Counted from the stretch's first letter, positions 17,307 through 26,340 are shown. The stretch: DNA of 64,000 nucleotides from Robinsoniella peoriensis (GCF_042680125.1 NZ_JBHTNY010000035.1); one strand, 5' to 3'. The notes: generated by a model from the letters alone, not told the origin. Numbers and translations: made by a program.

Positions 17307-17335
17307 TTGACAAATTCTTTTTGACATGACATAAT
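17307..17335 (+). promoter_or_regulatory. Promoter of the HPr-like gene
   Basis: TTGACA (17307-17312), 17 bp and CATAAT (17330-17335). Confidence 0.75.
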
Positions 17336-17382
17336 ATGGCAACAAATAAATTAGTCAAACATGGTTAAGTGAGGTGAAAAGT

Positions 17383-17610
17383 ATGTCAGAAAGGAAAATT
17401 AAGCTTTCCGAAATCAATGAAGTAAAGGAATTTGTATCAACTGCAGGTAAATGTGATTTTGATATCGATGTATTCTATAACAGAGTTGTCATTGACGCCA
17501 AATCTATATTAGGCGTGCTAAGCTTAGACCTGACACGTGTACTTACTGTAAAATACGGCGGAGAAGATATGCAGTTCGAGAATGTATTAAGTAAGTATTG
17601 CGCATCTTAG
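17383..17610 (+). CDS. HPr-like protein lacking the active-site histidine (Crh-like)
   Basis: A 75-residue protein with the HPr fold signature around the regulatory serine: 'VVIDAKSILGVLSLDL' aligns with the KSIMGVMSL region of HPr. The N-terminal HARPA motif with His15 is absent; the equivalent region reads 'SEINEVKEFVSTAGK'. It therefore cannot be a normal PTS phosphocarrier. In Bacillus, Crh similarly lacks His15, keeps Ser46 and acts with CcpA in catabolite repression; a comparable role is an inference. The start is ATG 17383, since GAGGTG at 17371-17376 is its ribosome site. Confidence 0.75.
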   Translation: MSERKIKLSEINEVKEFVSTAGKCDFDIDVFYNRVVIDAKSILGVLSLDLTRVLTVKYGGEDMQFENVLSKYCAS

Positions 17611-17680
17611 AGCGGGTTTGAATATTCATTTCCGCCATCTGCACGCCCCACTTCGGGGGGATTTACCCCGAAAAGCCGTT
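17611..17680. repeat. Half-copy of a dispersed foldback element
   Basis: Beginning right after the HPr-like stop codon, GCGGGTTTGAATATTCATT, then CCGCCATCTGCACG and a GC-rich hairpin, match the reverse complement of the right arm of the element at 62245-62401 at about 30 of the first 35 positions. Confidence 0.65.
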
Positions 17681-17701
17681 TCACATCATATGGAAAAGCA
17701 A

Positions 17702-17735
17702 GCGCATAATCTTGGATAGAGGTTATGCGCTTTTT
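17702..17735 (+). terminator. Terminator of the HPr-like gene
   Basis: GCGCATAATC (17702-17711) pairs with GGTTATGCGC (17721-17730), followed by TTTTT. Confidence 0.85.
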
Positions 17736-17757
17736 GTGCTATAATGAGAACCATATA

Positions 17758-17771
17758 CGAACATACTATCG
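17758..17771. promoter_or_regulatory. lexA box: Candidate LexA box before the DinG-like helicase
   Basis: CGAACATACTATCG matches 11 of 14 positions of CGAACRNRYGTTYC, with a perfect left half and a weak right half. It lies 12 bp downstream of a TATAAT at 17740-17745. Confidence 0.5.
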
Positions 17772-17826
17772 TTAGTACTGTTTTAAGAACGATTTTCAGG
17801 AATCGGTTGGAAGAGGAGACAGGGAA

Positions 17827-20178
17827 TTGGATGTAATACGGATTTCAGTGCGTAATCTGGTAGAATTCATTTTGCGCAGCGGTGATATAGATAATCGAAG
17901 AGGGGCGATGGCGGACAAAGAAGCTATGCAGCTTGGCAGTAAGCTGCACCGGAAAATCCAGGGTCAGATGGGGGCGGCATATAAGGCAGAGGTGCCGCTG
18001 AAACATTTGGTGGAGTTTGAAAATTTTGCAATCAGTATTGAGGGAAGGGCAGACGGAATACAGGTAGATGAATCAGGGGTCATGATTGATGAGATCAAAG
18101 GTGTTTACCGGGATCTGGAGTTTTTGAATGAACCGGTGGGGGTTCATCTGGCACAGGCAATGTGTTATGCCTATATTTATGCCAATGAAGAGAAGCTGGA
18201 AAATATAGGAGTACAGATGACCTATTGTAATCTGGATACAGAGGTGATAAAGCGGTTTTACCAGGAATACAGATTTGAAGATCTGCAGGAGTGGTTTCAA
18301 AAACTGGTTGAGGAGTATCAGAAATGGGCGGTTTTTCAAAAGGAATGGAGACAGACACGGACAGATTCTATCAGGGAGATCGCATTTCCCTTTGAATACA
18401 GAGATGGGCAGAAAGGATTGGCTGGTGCTGTTTACCGCACGATCCAAAGAAAAAAGAAATTATTTATTCAGGCTTCGACCGGGGTTGGCAAGACGATTTC
18501 AACGGTATTCCCTGCAGTGAAGGCGGTGGGGGAAGGATTAGGAGATAAGATATTTTATCTGACTGCAAAAACCATTACCAGAACAGTAGCGGCAGAAGCC
18601 TTTGAACTTTTAAAAGAGCAGGGACTTCAGTACAAAGTGATTATCTTAACGGCAAAAGAGAAAATATGCCCTTGTGAAGAGACTCTTTGTAATCCTCAGG
18701 ACTGCCCCTATGCAAAGGGCCACTATGACAGAATCAACGATGCCGTCTATGAACTTCTGAATGAAAAAAGCCGGTTTTTTCGGGAGGATATATTGGAGCA
18801 GGCAGAAAAATGGATGGTATGTCCCTTTGAATTATCATTGGATTTATCCGTATGGGTAGATGCCATTATCTGCGATTATAATTATGTATTCGATCCCAGA
18901 GCCAGTCTGAAGCGCTTTTTTGGGGAGGGGATGCAGGGAGATTATTTGTTTCTGATAGATGAGGCCCACAACCTGGTGGAACGTGGGAGGCAGATGTTCA
19001 GTGCAAGCCTGTATAAAGAAGAGCTTCTGGAGGTTAAAAGAGCCGTTAAGCCATACAGCAGGAAACTGGAACGCCAATTGGAAAAATGTAATAAGATTAT
19101 GCTAGAAATGAAAAGGGAGTGCCAGAATTATGAAGTTTTAGAAAATGTAGGTCCTCTTGTCATTGCATTAATGAATTTGTGTGCTGAAATTGAAAAATTC
19201 CTTGAGGAATCGGAACAACCCAGTGTAAAAGAAATCATTACAAATCTTTATTTTGAAGCAAGGGCATTTTTGGATACCCATGAGCGGTTGGATGAAAATT
19301 ATGTCATATATTCAGAAATGGAAGAGGATGGACGCTTCAAGGTAAAACTTTTTTGTATAGATACGTCAAAAAATATCCAGGAATGTCTGGATAAAGGAAA
19401 TAGTACCATATACTTTTCGGCAACGCTGCTTCCCGTAAAATATTATATGGAGCTGTTAAGTGAAGCAGAAGACGACTATACAATCTATGCAGAATCATCC
19501 TTCGATCCCGGTAAAAAAAAGGTATTAATCGGTACGGATATCAGCAGTAAATATACCAGAAGAAGTTTTGGCGAATATCAGAAAATGGCATGGTATATTA
19601 AAAAAACCATAGAGGGACAGAAAGGGAACTATCTGGTGTTCTTTCCGTCGTATAAGCTGATGACAGAAGTAGAGGAAATCTTTCGGGAAGAGATGGGAGA
19701 AGATGTGATTTGCATATGCCAGAGCAGCAATATGAAAGAAGAGGAACGGGAAGAATTTCTGCAGGAATTTGAGCGTGAGCAGAAGAACAGTCTGGTAGGG
19801 TTTTGCGTAATGGGCGGGATCTTTTCCGAAGGGATTGATCTGAAAAGAGACCGTTTGATTGGAGCACTGATCATTGGTACCGGATTACCGCAGATTTGCA
19901 ATGAACGGGAAATCCTGAAAAATTATTATGACAAACGGAATATGGATGGATTTTCTTATGCATATCTGTATCCGGGAATGAATAAAGTATTGCAGTCAGC
20001 GGGCAGGGTAATCAGGACAGATGATGACCAGGGGGTGATCATGCTGTTAGATGAACGGTTTATGCAGAGGCAGTACCAGTATCTGTTCCCAAGGGAGTGG
20101 GATAACTATGAGACTTGCCGACTGGATAATCTGGAGGGGAAGCTGGAGGCGTTTTGGCAGGAAAGAAATGCCCCGTAA
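17827..20178 (+). CDS. DinG/XPD-like ATP-dependent DNA helicase with N-terminal PD-(D/E)XK nuclease domain
   Basis: A 783-residue protein. The N-terminal part resembles a PD-(D/E)XK nuclease ('EGRADGI' near 74, 'DEIKG' near 89). The helicase has Walker A S-T218-G-V-G-K-T223, an iron-sulfur-type cysteine group (C281, C283 and the following CNPQDCPY), DEAH box D378-E-A-H and C-terminal 'QSAGRVIR' motif VI. Fe-S superfamily 2 helicases of this kind act in recombination and repair. The start is TTG 17827, with GAGGAGA 8 bp upstream. A candidate LexA box suggests SOS control. Confidence 0.88.
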   Translation: MDVIRISVRNLVEFILRSGDIDNRRGAMADKEAMQLGSKLHRKIQGQMGAAYKAEVPLKHLVEFENFAISIEGRADGIQVDESGVMIDEIKGVYRDLEFLNEPVGVHLAQAMCYAYIYANEEKLENIGVQMTYCNLDTEVIKRFYQEYRFEDLQEWFQKLVEEYQKWAVFQKEWRQTRTDSIREIAFPFEYRDGQKGLAGAVYRTIQRKKKLFIQASTGVGKTISTVFPAVKAVGEGLGDKIFYLTAKTITRTVAAEAFELLKEQGLQYKVIILTAKEKICPCEETLCNPQDCPYAKGHYDRINDAVYELLNEKSRFFREDILEQAEKWMVCPFELSLDLSVWVDAIICDYNYVFDPRASLKRFFGEGMQGDYLFLIDEAHNLVERGRQMFSASLYKEELLEVKRAVKPYSRKLERQLEKCNKIMLEMKRECQNYEVLENVGPLVIALMNLCAEIEKFLEESEQPSVKEIITNLYFEARAFLDTHERLDENYVIYSEMEEDGRFKVKLFCIDTSKNIQECLDKGNSTIYFSATLLPVKYYMELLSEAEDDYTIYAESSFDPGKKKVLIGTDISSKYTRRSFGEYQKMAWYIKKTIEGQKGNYLVFFPSYKLMTEVEEIFREEMGEDVICICQSSNMKEEEREEFLQEFEREQKNSLVGFCVMGGIFSEGIDLKRDRLIGALIIGTGLPQICNEREILKNYYDKRNMDGFSYAYLYPGMNKVLQSAGRVIRTDDDQGVIMLLDERFMQRQYQYLFPREWDNYETCRLDNLEGKLEAFWQERNAP

Positions 20179-20207
20179 ATTTTAACGAAAAACCCTCCTT
20201 GCCATAA

Positions 20208-20224
20208 CTACCACCAGGTGGTAG
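20208..20224. promoter_or_regulatory. 17-nt perfect palindrome upstream of purL
   Basis: CTACCACCAGGTGGTAG is a perfect palindrome around a central A, 53 bp before the purL start. It is followed by AATAAAAAAG rather than a T run, so an operator is as likely as a helicase-gene terminator. Confidence 0.45.
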
Positions 20225-20276
20225 AATAAAAAAGAAGTTAAACCTAAGAAATAATCACAAAAGCATGGAGGAACCT

Positions 20277-23200
20277 ATGAGCAACGTTAGAAGAGTGTAC
20301 GTGGAGAAGAAGCCGGCATATGCAGTGCAGGCAAAAGAATTAAGACATGAGATTCACAGTTATTTAGGAATCAGTTCATTAACAGGTGTTCGTGTATTGA
20401 TTCGTTATGATGTGGAGAATATCTCCGACGAAGTTTATAAAGCTGCCTGCAATACGGTATTTTCCGAACCGCCGGTAGATACCTTATATGAAGAGAGTTT
20501 TGATATAGCAGATGGGGCAAAAGTGTTTTCGGTAGAATTCCTTCCGGGACAATTTGACCAGAGGGCAGATTCCGCAGTACAGTGTGTAAAGTTCCTGAAT
20601 GAGGATGAAGAACCGATTATCCGTTCAGCTACTACCTACGTATTGGAAGGAAGCATTAACGAGGAAGAATTCGAAGCAATCAAATCCTATTGTATCAATC
20701 CTGTAGATTCCAGAGAAACTGACATGGTAAAGCCACAGACTCTGGTAACGAAGTTTGATGAGCCTGCAGATGTGAAAATATTTGACGGATTCACCATAAT
20801 GGACGAAGAAAAGTTAGAAGAGCTTTATGGTTCTTTAAATCTGGCTATGACATTTAAGGATTTCAAACATATCCAGAATTATTTCAAGGGTGAAGAAAAA
20901 AGAGATCCTTCCATGACAGAGATCCGTGTACTGGATACATACTGGTCCGATCACTGCCGCCATACTACTTTCTCAACGGAATTAAAAGATGTAGTATTTG
21001 GAGAAGGTTATTATAAAGATCCGATCGTTGGAACTTATCAGCAGTATTTAAAGGATAGAGAAGAAATCTTTAAAGGAAGAGACGATAAATTTGTCTGCCT
21101 GATGGATCTTGCTCTGATGGCGATGCGCAAGCTGAAAAAAGAAGGAAAACTGGAGGATCAGGAAGAATCAGATGAAATCAATGCCTGCAGTATTGTTGTG
21201 CCGGTAGAAATCGACGGTGTGACAGAAGAATGGCTGATCAACTTTAAAAATGAAACACATAACCATCCGACTGAAATCGAACCATTTGGCGGTGCAGCAA
21301 CCTGCCTTGGCGGAGCGATCCGTGATCCTCTCTCCGGACGTACTTATGTGTATCAGGCAATGCGTGTAACAGGAGCGGCTGATCCTACGGTGTCTGTTAA
21401 AGAGACTTTAAAGGGAAAACTGTCCCAGAAGAAGATTGTAAGAAGCGCAGCACACGGCTACAGTTCCTATGGGAATCAGATCGGACTTGCAACGGGACTG
21501 GTAAAAGAAGTTTATCATCCGAATTACGTTGCTAAGAGAATGGAAATCGGTGCAGTCCTGGGGGCAGCTCCAAGAAAAGCCGTTATCCGTGAGACATCTG
21601 ATCCGGGAGATATTATTATCCTGCTGGGCGGACGTACCGGACGTGACGGCTGCGGCGGTGCAACCGGATCATCCAAGGTACATACGGAGGAATCCATTGA
21701 AACCTGCGGTGCAGAGGTACAAAAAGGAAATCCACCAACGGAACGTAAAATCCAGCGTCTGTTCCGCCGTGGAGAAGTAAGTAAATTAATTAAAAAATGT
21801 AATGACTTTGGTGCAGGCGGAGTATCCGTTGCAATCGGAGAATTAGCGGATGGACTTCATATTTACCTGGATAAAGTCCCGAAAAAATATGCAGGTCTGG
21901 ACGGAACAGAAATTGCGATTTCAGAGTCACAGGAGAGAATGGCAGTTGTAGTGGATCCAAAAGACGCAGAGCAGTTCCTGGCTTATGCAGTTGAAGAAAA
22001 CCTGGAAGCAATCGAAGTGGCAGTCGTAACGGAAGCGAAGAGACTGGTTATGATCTGGAGAGAAAAAGAGATCGTTAATATTTCCAGAGCATTCTTAGAT
22101 ACCAACGGCGCTCATCAGGAAACCAGTGTTTCGGTAGATATCCCATCCGAGCAGGATAAATTCTTTGTAAGAGAAGAAGTAGGGGATGTCAGGGAAAAAT
22201 GGCTGGATACGCTGAAAGATTTAAATACGTGTTCCCAGAAGGGACTTGTTGAAATGTTCGACGGTTCCATCGGAGCAGGCTCTGTATTTATGCCATTTGG
22301 AGGAAAATATCAGCTGACAGAAACCCAGGCTATGGTAGCGAAGCTTCCGGTATTAAAAGGAAAGACAGATACCGTAACCATGATGAGCTATGGATTTGAT
22401 CCGTACTTATCAAGCTGGAGTCCATATCACGGTGCCGTATATGCAGTTCTGGAATCTGTTGCAAAAATAGTGGCAGCAGGCGGGGATTACAGCAAAATCC
22501 GTTTTACATTCCAGGAATATTTCAGACGTATGACAGAAGATCCTTCCCGTTGGAGCCAGCCGTTTGCAGCACTTTTAGGTGCATACAGCGCACAGCTTGG
22601 ATTTGGACTTCCATCCATCGGCGGAAAAGACAGTATGTCCGGTTCCTTTAATGAAATTGACGTACCGCCTACCTTAGTATCTTTTGCAGTAGACGTTGCC
22701 AGTGACAAACACATAATCACACCGGAACTTAAAAGAGCCGGAAGTAAGCTGGTATTGTTAAAGATAGAGACAGATCAATATGATCTGCCTGATTATACAC
22801 AGATCATGGATCAGTATGGCAGGTTCTTTGAAGATGTAAAAGCTGGAAAGATTATTTCCGCATATACACTGGATGCCAAAGGACTGGCTGCAGCAGTAAG
22901 TAAAATGGCATTTGGAAACCATATGGGAGTAAGAATAGAGCATAATGTAGACAAGAGAGATCTGTTTGCAGCAGGATTTGGTAATATTGTGGCAGAAGTA
23001 CCGGATGGTAAAGTAGGAGAGCTTTCCATTTCCTATACGGTAATCGGTGAAGTACTGGATACTCTGGTATTTGAATATGCAGATACCAGGATCACTTTGG
23101 AGGAAGCTTTGGAAAGCTGGACCGGAACATTGGAAAAAGTATTTAAGTCTGTACCGGATTCTGAAGAATCAGATGTTCCTTCTACGATAAGTGTAACATC

Positions 23201-24074
23201 CGCAGTTGAAGATGCAGTGATCGAAAATGGTCTGTTTCATGGGAAAAATGTCTATACATGTAAAAATAAAGTGGCGAAACCAACGGTATTTATACCTGTA
23301 TTCCCAGGAACCAACTGTGAATATGACAGCACGAAGGCATTTGAACGTGCCGGAGCAGACGTCATTGTAAAAGTCTTCAAAAACTTAAGTGCTGCTGATA
23401 TTCGTGATTCTGTTGATATCTTTGAAAAAGCGATTAACAGCTCCCAAATGATTATGTTCCCGGGTGGATTCTCTGCAGGTGATGAACCGGACGGATCTGC
23501 AAAATTCTTTGCTACCGCATTCCAGAATGCGAAAATCAAAGAAGCAGTTATGAAATTATTAAATGAGAGAGACGGTCTGGCACTTGGTATCTGTAACGGA
23601 TTCCAGGCTCTGATTAAACTGGGGCTGGTACCAAACGGAGAAATTACAGGACAGACTGCCGATTCGCCGACATTGACTTTCAATACCATTGGACGCCATA
23701 TTTCCAAAATGGTATATACAAAAGTAGTTTCCGATAAATCTCCCTGGCTTGCACAGGCGGAACTTGGAAAGACCTATGTAAACCCGGCTTCTCACGGGGA
23801 AGGAAGATTTGTAGCAAATGAAGAATGGCTGCAGAAACTATTTGCCAATGGACAGGTAGCCACTCAGTATGTAAATGCTGACGGAGAACTGAGCGCAGAT
23901 GGCGAATGGAACGTAAATGGTTCTTATTGCTGCATCGAAGGTATTACAAGCCCGGATGGCCGTGTATTTGGTAAAATGGCACATTCAGAAAGACGTGATG
24001 CTTCTGTGGCAATTAATATTTACGGAGAACAGGATCTGAAAATCTTTGAATCCGGTGTAGCTTATTTTAAATAA
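20277..24074 (+). CDS. purL: Phosphoribosylformylglycinamidine synthase, single-chain
   Basis: A 1265-residue purine-biosynthesis enzyme converting FGAR to FGAM with ATP and glutamine. It joins the PurS-like N-terminus, the two AIR-synthase-like halves (for example 'YWSDHCRHTTF' and 'NFKNETHNHPTEIEPFGGAATCLGG') and a C-terminal class I glutaminase ('FPGGFSAGDEPDGSAKF', nucleophile in LALGICNGFQ) in one chain. Many Firmicutes split this into PurS/PurQ/PurL; the one-chain form is common in Clostridia. GGAGG at 20267-20272 favours ATG 20277. It is not in an operon with other pur genes here. Confidence 0.95.
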   Translation: MSNVRRVYVEKKPAYAVQAKELRHEIHSYLGISSLTGVRVLIRYDVENISDEVYKAACNTVFSEPPVDTLYEESFDIADGAKVFSVEFLPGQFDQRADSAVQCVKFLNEDEEPIIRSATTYVLEGSINEEEFEAIKSYCINPVDSRETDMVKPQTLVTKFDEPADVKIFDGFTIMDEEKLEELYGSLNLAMTFKDFKHIQNYFKGEEKRDPSMTEIRVLDTYWSDHCRHTTFSTELKDVVFGEGYYKDPIVGTYQQYLKDREEIFKGRDDKFVCLMDLALMAMRKLKKEGKLEDQEESDEINACSIVVPVEIDGVTEEWLINFKNETHNHPTEIEPFGGAATCLGGAIRDPLSGRTYVYQAMRVTGAADPTVSVKETLKGKLSQKKIVRSAAHGYSSYGNQIGLATGLVKEVYHPNYVAKRMEIGAVLGAAPRKAVIRETSDPGDIIILLGGRTGRDGCGGATGSSKVHTEESIETCGAEVQKGNPPTERKIQRLFRRGEVSKLIKKCNDFGAGGVSVAIGELADGLHIYLDKVPKKYAGLDGTEIAISESQERMAVVVDPKDAEQFLAYAVEENLEAIEVAVVTEAKRLVMIWREKEIVNISRAFLDTNGAHQETSVSVDIPSEQDKFFVREEVGDVREKWLDTLKDLNTCSQKGLVEMFDGSIGAGSVFMPFGGKYQLTETQAMVAKLPVLKGKTDTVTMMSYGFDPYLSSWSPYHGAVYAVLESVAKIVAAGGDYSKIRFTFQEYFRRMTEDPSRWSQPFAALLGAYSAQLGFGLPSIGGKDSMSGSFNEIDVPPTLVSFAVDVASDKHIITPELKRAGSKLVLLKIETDQYDLPDYTQIMDQYGRFFEDVKAGKIISAYTLDAKGLAAAVSKMAFGNHMGVRIEHNVDKRDLFAAGFGNIVAEVPDGKVGELSISYTVIGEVLDTLVFEYADTRITLEEALESWTGTLEKVFKSVPDSEESDVPSTISVTSAVEDAVIENGLFHGKNVYTCKNKVAKPTVFIPVFPGTNCEYDSTKAFERAGADVIVKVFKNLSAADIRDSVDIFEKAINSSQMIMFPGGFSAGDEPDGSAKFFATAFQNAKIKEAVMKLLNERDGLALGICNGFQALIKLGLVPNGEITGQTADSPTLTFNTIGRHISKMVYTKVVSDKSPWLAQAELGKTYVNPASHGEGRFVANEEWLQKLFANGQVATQYVNADGELSADGEWNVNGSYCCIEGITSPDGRVFGKMAHSERRDASVAINIYGEQDLKIFESGVAYFK

Positions 24075-24084
24075 AAAATAGAGG

Positions 24085-24121
24085 CAGGTATTCCGCTTTT
24101 TCGCGGGATGCCTGTTTTTTT
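24085..24121 (+). terminator. purL terminator
   Basis: CAGGTATTCCGC pairs with GCGGGATGCCTG (two G-U pairs) around TTTTTC, followed by TTTTTT. Confidence 0.9.
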
Positions 24122-24259
24122 AGGCCCAAACGACCCAGATTACCTTGTCGAATCCTGTATAAAACAGCAACGAAACGTGGCACTTGAGATTCAGAATGTT
24201 TCTTGTGGGATAAGAAAAAGCAATAATTGACACAACTTATTGCAAAAATTTAAAACATA

Positions 24260-24288
24260 TTGCAATTTGTCGAAAAATGGGATATATT
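24260..24288 (+). promoter_or_regulatory. Promoter of the RAYT-like gene
   Basis: TTGCAA (24260-24265), 17 bp and TATATT (24283-24288). Confidence 0.6.
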
Positions 24289-24376
24289 GTCACTGCACCA
24301 TCATAGGACTAAGAGGGGCAGTAAAAGTGAGAAATGGAGTATATGAAAATTTGCTGATATGAAGGAGGGCAATCTA

Positions 24377-24928
24377 ATGCCACGTATAGTGAGGGATACG
24401 CACGTCTATTATTCAAATCTAAAATGGAAAAATCAAAAAAATGTATTTGCAGATGAAATTGACAAGAAAAAGTTTCTGGATATTGTCGCCTTAGTCCGGC
24501 GAAAAATAGAATTCCGGATTTTTGCATATTGTATCACTGATACAGAAGTACATATGGTGATCAGTACGCACAATAGCAGGGTGAATACAAAAGTGCTGAA
24601 AGAAGTAACCAGAGAGTTTTCCCGTTATTATAATCAAAATGCAGATCACCGGCTTCAGAAGCGGATCTGCGGATATTATGAAAGCGAGGAAATCGAAGGC
24701 TGGGTGAATGTATTTAAATATTGTGGTAAAATACATTTGATTCCGGTTGTCTGTCATACTGTAAAAAATCTGGGAGATTACTGGTGGTGCAGTTACAATG
24801 ACTACATTGGCAGATATAAAAGCGGAATTATTGATACAGAAGTTTGGATGAATTATCTGGATGCAGATCAGGAAACAGCCTTGTATAAATTCAAAGGCTA
24901 TCACCGAAGGGAATACAGGCAGATTTAA
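24377..24928 (+). CDS. Degenerate IS200-like / RAYT-type transposase-fold protein
   Basis: A 183-residue protein with the Y1-transposase fold pattern: an N-terminal 'RIVRDTHVYY', then 'FRIFAYCITDTEVHMVIS' where active relatives have a His-hydrophobic-His (HUH) motif, and 'VFKYCGKIHLIPV' where RAYT proteins read 'YIHxNPV'. Here the first HUH histidine is Glu, so metal binding and strand transfer are doubtful. It has a promoter and AAGGAGG, and no flanking IS ends were seen. A domesticated protein that binds hairpin DNA is one possibility. Dispersed foldback elements elsewhere in the window may be related. Confidence 0.65.
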   Translation: MPRIVRDTHVYYSNLKWKNQKNVFADEIDKKKFLDIVALVRRKIEFRIFAYCITDTEVHMVISTHNSRVNTKVLKEVTREFSRYYNQNADHRLQKRICGYYESEEIEGWVNVFKYCGKIHLIPVVCHTVKNLGDYWWCSYNDYIGRYKSGIIDTEVWMNYLDADQETALYKFKGYHRREYRQI

Positions 24929-25060
24929 TTCCTATATATATAATAACGAAAAAAAGGAATTACTATAATGCTATTTTGGAAAAATTAAAGAAAAATTAAG
25001 GTTTCTCATTGCCGGCAGTTGTGCTACAATAAAGTAAGAAAATGGCAAGGAGGACAGGCT

Positions 25061-25933
25061 ATGAACTTGAGTGAGAATATAACCGGAGTTCAGCATCTGG
25101 GGATACCGGTAGTAAATTTAAAAGAGGCTGTTGCCTGGTATGAAGAGAATCTGGGATTTAAAAAATTTCATGAAAAAATAGTAATGAATCCCTATAAAAT
25201 TGATGTCGCTTTTCTGCAGCTGGGTGATCTGGTTTTGGAGTTATTTCAGCCTTCCGGCAGCGAATTGGCTGAAGTGGCTAAAAGAAAAGACGGCATTTTA
25301 GACCATTATGCAATTGATACACCGGATTTAGAAAAATGTGTGGAACTGGCTTTAAAAAAAGGATTGAAATATCATGCATCTACCAGTAACGGGATTACCT
25401 GTTATGAGCATCTTGGCACGAAGGGTGTGAGAGGGGCAAATTTTGTCGGACCGAATCACGAAGTTGTGGAATTCTGCCACGATAACAGTGCGGAATATGG
25501 CTGTAAATCCGGATTACAGGGATGGGCACATATTGCAGTTAAAGTAAGAAGCCTGAAGGATTCCATTGTTTTCTATGAAAAGCTTGGATTCCGTAAGACG
25601 GGAGAAGGGTACTTGGATACACCGGATGGAAGAATAGAGATTGCATTTGTTTTTCTCAAAGGTTTTACTCTGGAATTAATACAGATGGCAGGAGCAGGTC
25701 TGGAAGAATTAAAAACCAGAGGAGCAGGCCATATTGATCACATTGCCCTGGATGTATATGATATTGATGAAGCTTTTTATGAAGCGAAGAAGATCGGGCT
25801 TCACAGCCTGGATTATCTGGTAAAAGAACTTCCGTTTTTCGAGTTTGGAGTCAAGTTTTTTACGGTAGTTGGTCCTGACGGAGAAAAAGTAGAATTTAAT
25901 CAAAAAAAGTGCTTGACATTTTCAAGGATTTAA
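25061..25933 (+). CDS. Two-domain VOC (glyoxalase-fold) protein
   Basis: A 290-residue protein with two vicinal-oxygen-chelate modules: 'ITGVQHLGIPVVNLKEAVAWYEENLGF' (residues about 6-125) and 'GWAHIAVKVRSLKDSIVFYEKLGF' (about 160-285). Metal ligands are plausible from H and E residues in each half. The fold serves lyases, dioxygenases and isomerases, so the reaction is not defined. AAGGAGG gives ATG 25061. Its last codons contain the -35 box of the tRNA-Val promoter. Confidence 0.8.
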   Translation: MNLSENITGVQHLGIPVVNLKEAVAWYEENLGFKKFHEKIVMNPYKIDVAFLQLGDLVLELFQPSGSELAEVAKRKDGILDHYAIDTPDLEKCVELALKKGLKYHASTSNGITCYEHLGTKGVRGANFVGPNHEVVEFCHDNSAEYGCKSGLQGWAHIAVKVRSLKDSIVFYEKLGFRKTGEGYLDTPDGRIEIAFVFLKGFTLELIQMAGAGLEELKTRGAGHIDHIALDVYDIDEAFYEAKKIGLHSLDYLVKELPFFEFGVKFFTVVGPDGEKVEFNQKKCLTFSRI

Positions 25934-25942
25934 TAGTATAAT
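25913..25942 (+). promoter_or_regulatory. Promoter of the tRNA-Val/tRNA-Met unit
   Basis: TTGACA (25913-25918), 18 bp and TATAAT (25937-25942). The -35 box lies inside the end of the VOC gene. Confidence 0.85.
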
Positions 25943-25976
25943 GACTAAGCGGTTTGGTAATCAGGCCGCTGACCAT

Positions 25977-26049
25977 GGGATCTTAGCTCAGCTGGGAGAG
26001 CATCTGCCTTACAAGCAGAGGGTCACAGGTTCGAGCCCTGTAGGTCCCA
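25977..26049 (+). tRNA. tRNA-Val (anticodon TAC)
   Basis: A 73-nt cloverleaf. Acceptor GGGATCT pairs with GGTCCC, with A as discriminator. Anticodon loop CTTACAA gives TAC, and the T arm contains GGTTCGAGCC. CCA is not encoded. Confidence 0.93.
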
Positions 26050-26067
26050 TGTCTTTTAATTAAATAT

Positions 26068-26141
26068 GGCGGAATAGCTCAGTTGGCTAGAGCACACGGT
26101 TCATACCCGTGGTGTCGAGAGTTCAAATCTCCCTTCCGCTA
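26068..26141 (+). tRNA. tRNA-Met (anticodon CAT)
   Basis: A 74-nt cloverleaf with acceptor GGCGGAA / TTCCGCT (G1-U72), anticodon stem CACGG/CCGTG and loop TTCATAC. G1-U72 argues against an initiator. A tRNA-Ile2 with lysidine-modified CAT cannot be excluded by eye. Confidence 0.88.
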
Positions 26142-26144
26142 CAC

Positions 26145-26177
26145 AAGCATAATGATATTTCGTTATGCTTTTTTTGT
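26145..26177 (+). terminator. Terminator of the tRNA unit
   Basis: AAGCATAA pairs with TTATGCTT across an 11-nt loop, followed by TTTTT. Confidence 0.85.
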
Positions 26178-26194
26178 GTCAAATTATGACACAA
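26174..26194. promoter_or_regulatory. 21-nt perfect palindrome (candidate operator)
   Basis: TTGTGTCA-AATTA-TGACACAA overlaps the tRNA terminator's T run and lies 147 bp before the lipoprotein gene. A second palindrome, AATTCTT-AAG-AAGAATT, follows at 26193-26209. The arms resemble CRP/FNR/Rex-type sites only loosely. Confidence 0.45.
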
Positions 26195-26340
26195 TTCTTA
26201 AGAAGAATTAAGAAACGTCAGAAAACTTTCACTTTTATTTAATAAAAATAGCAGGAATTCTAATTTTGGATGTGGTAAGATACCCCCTGTAACGAAACAG
26301 AGGTGCAAATGCATCTCGTCAATATGAGGAGGATATAACT

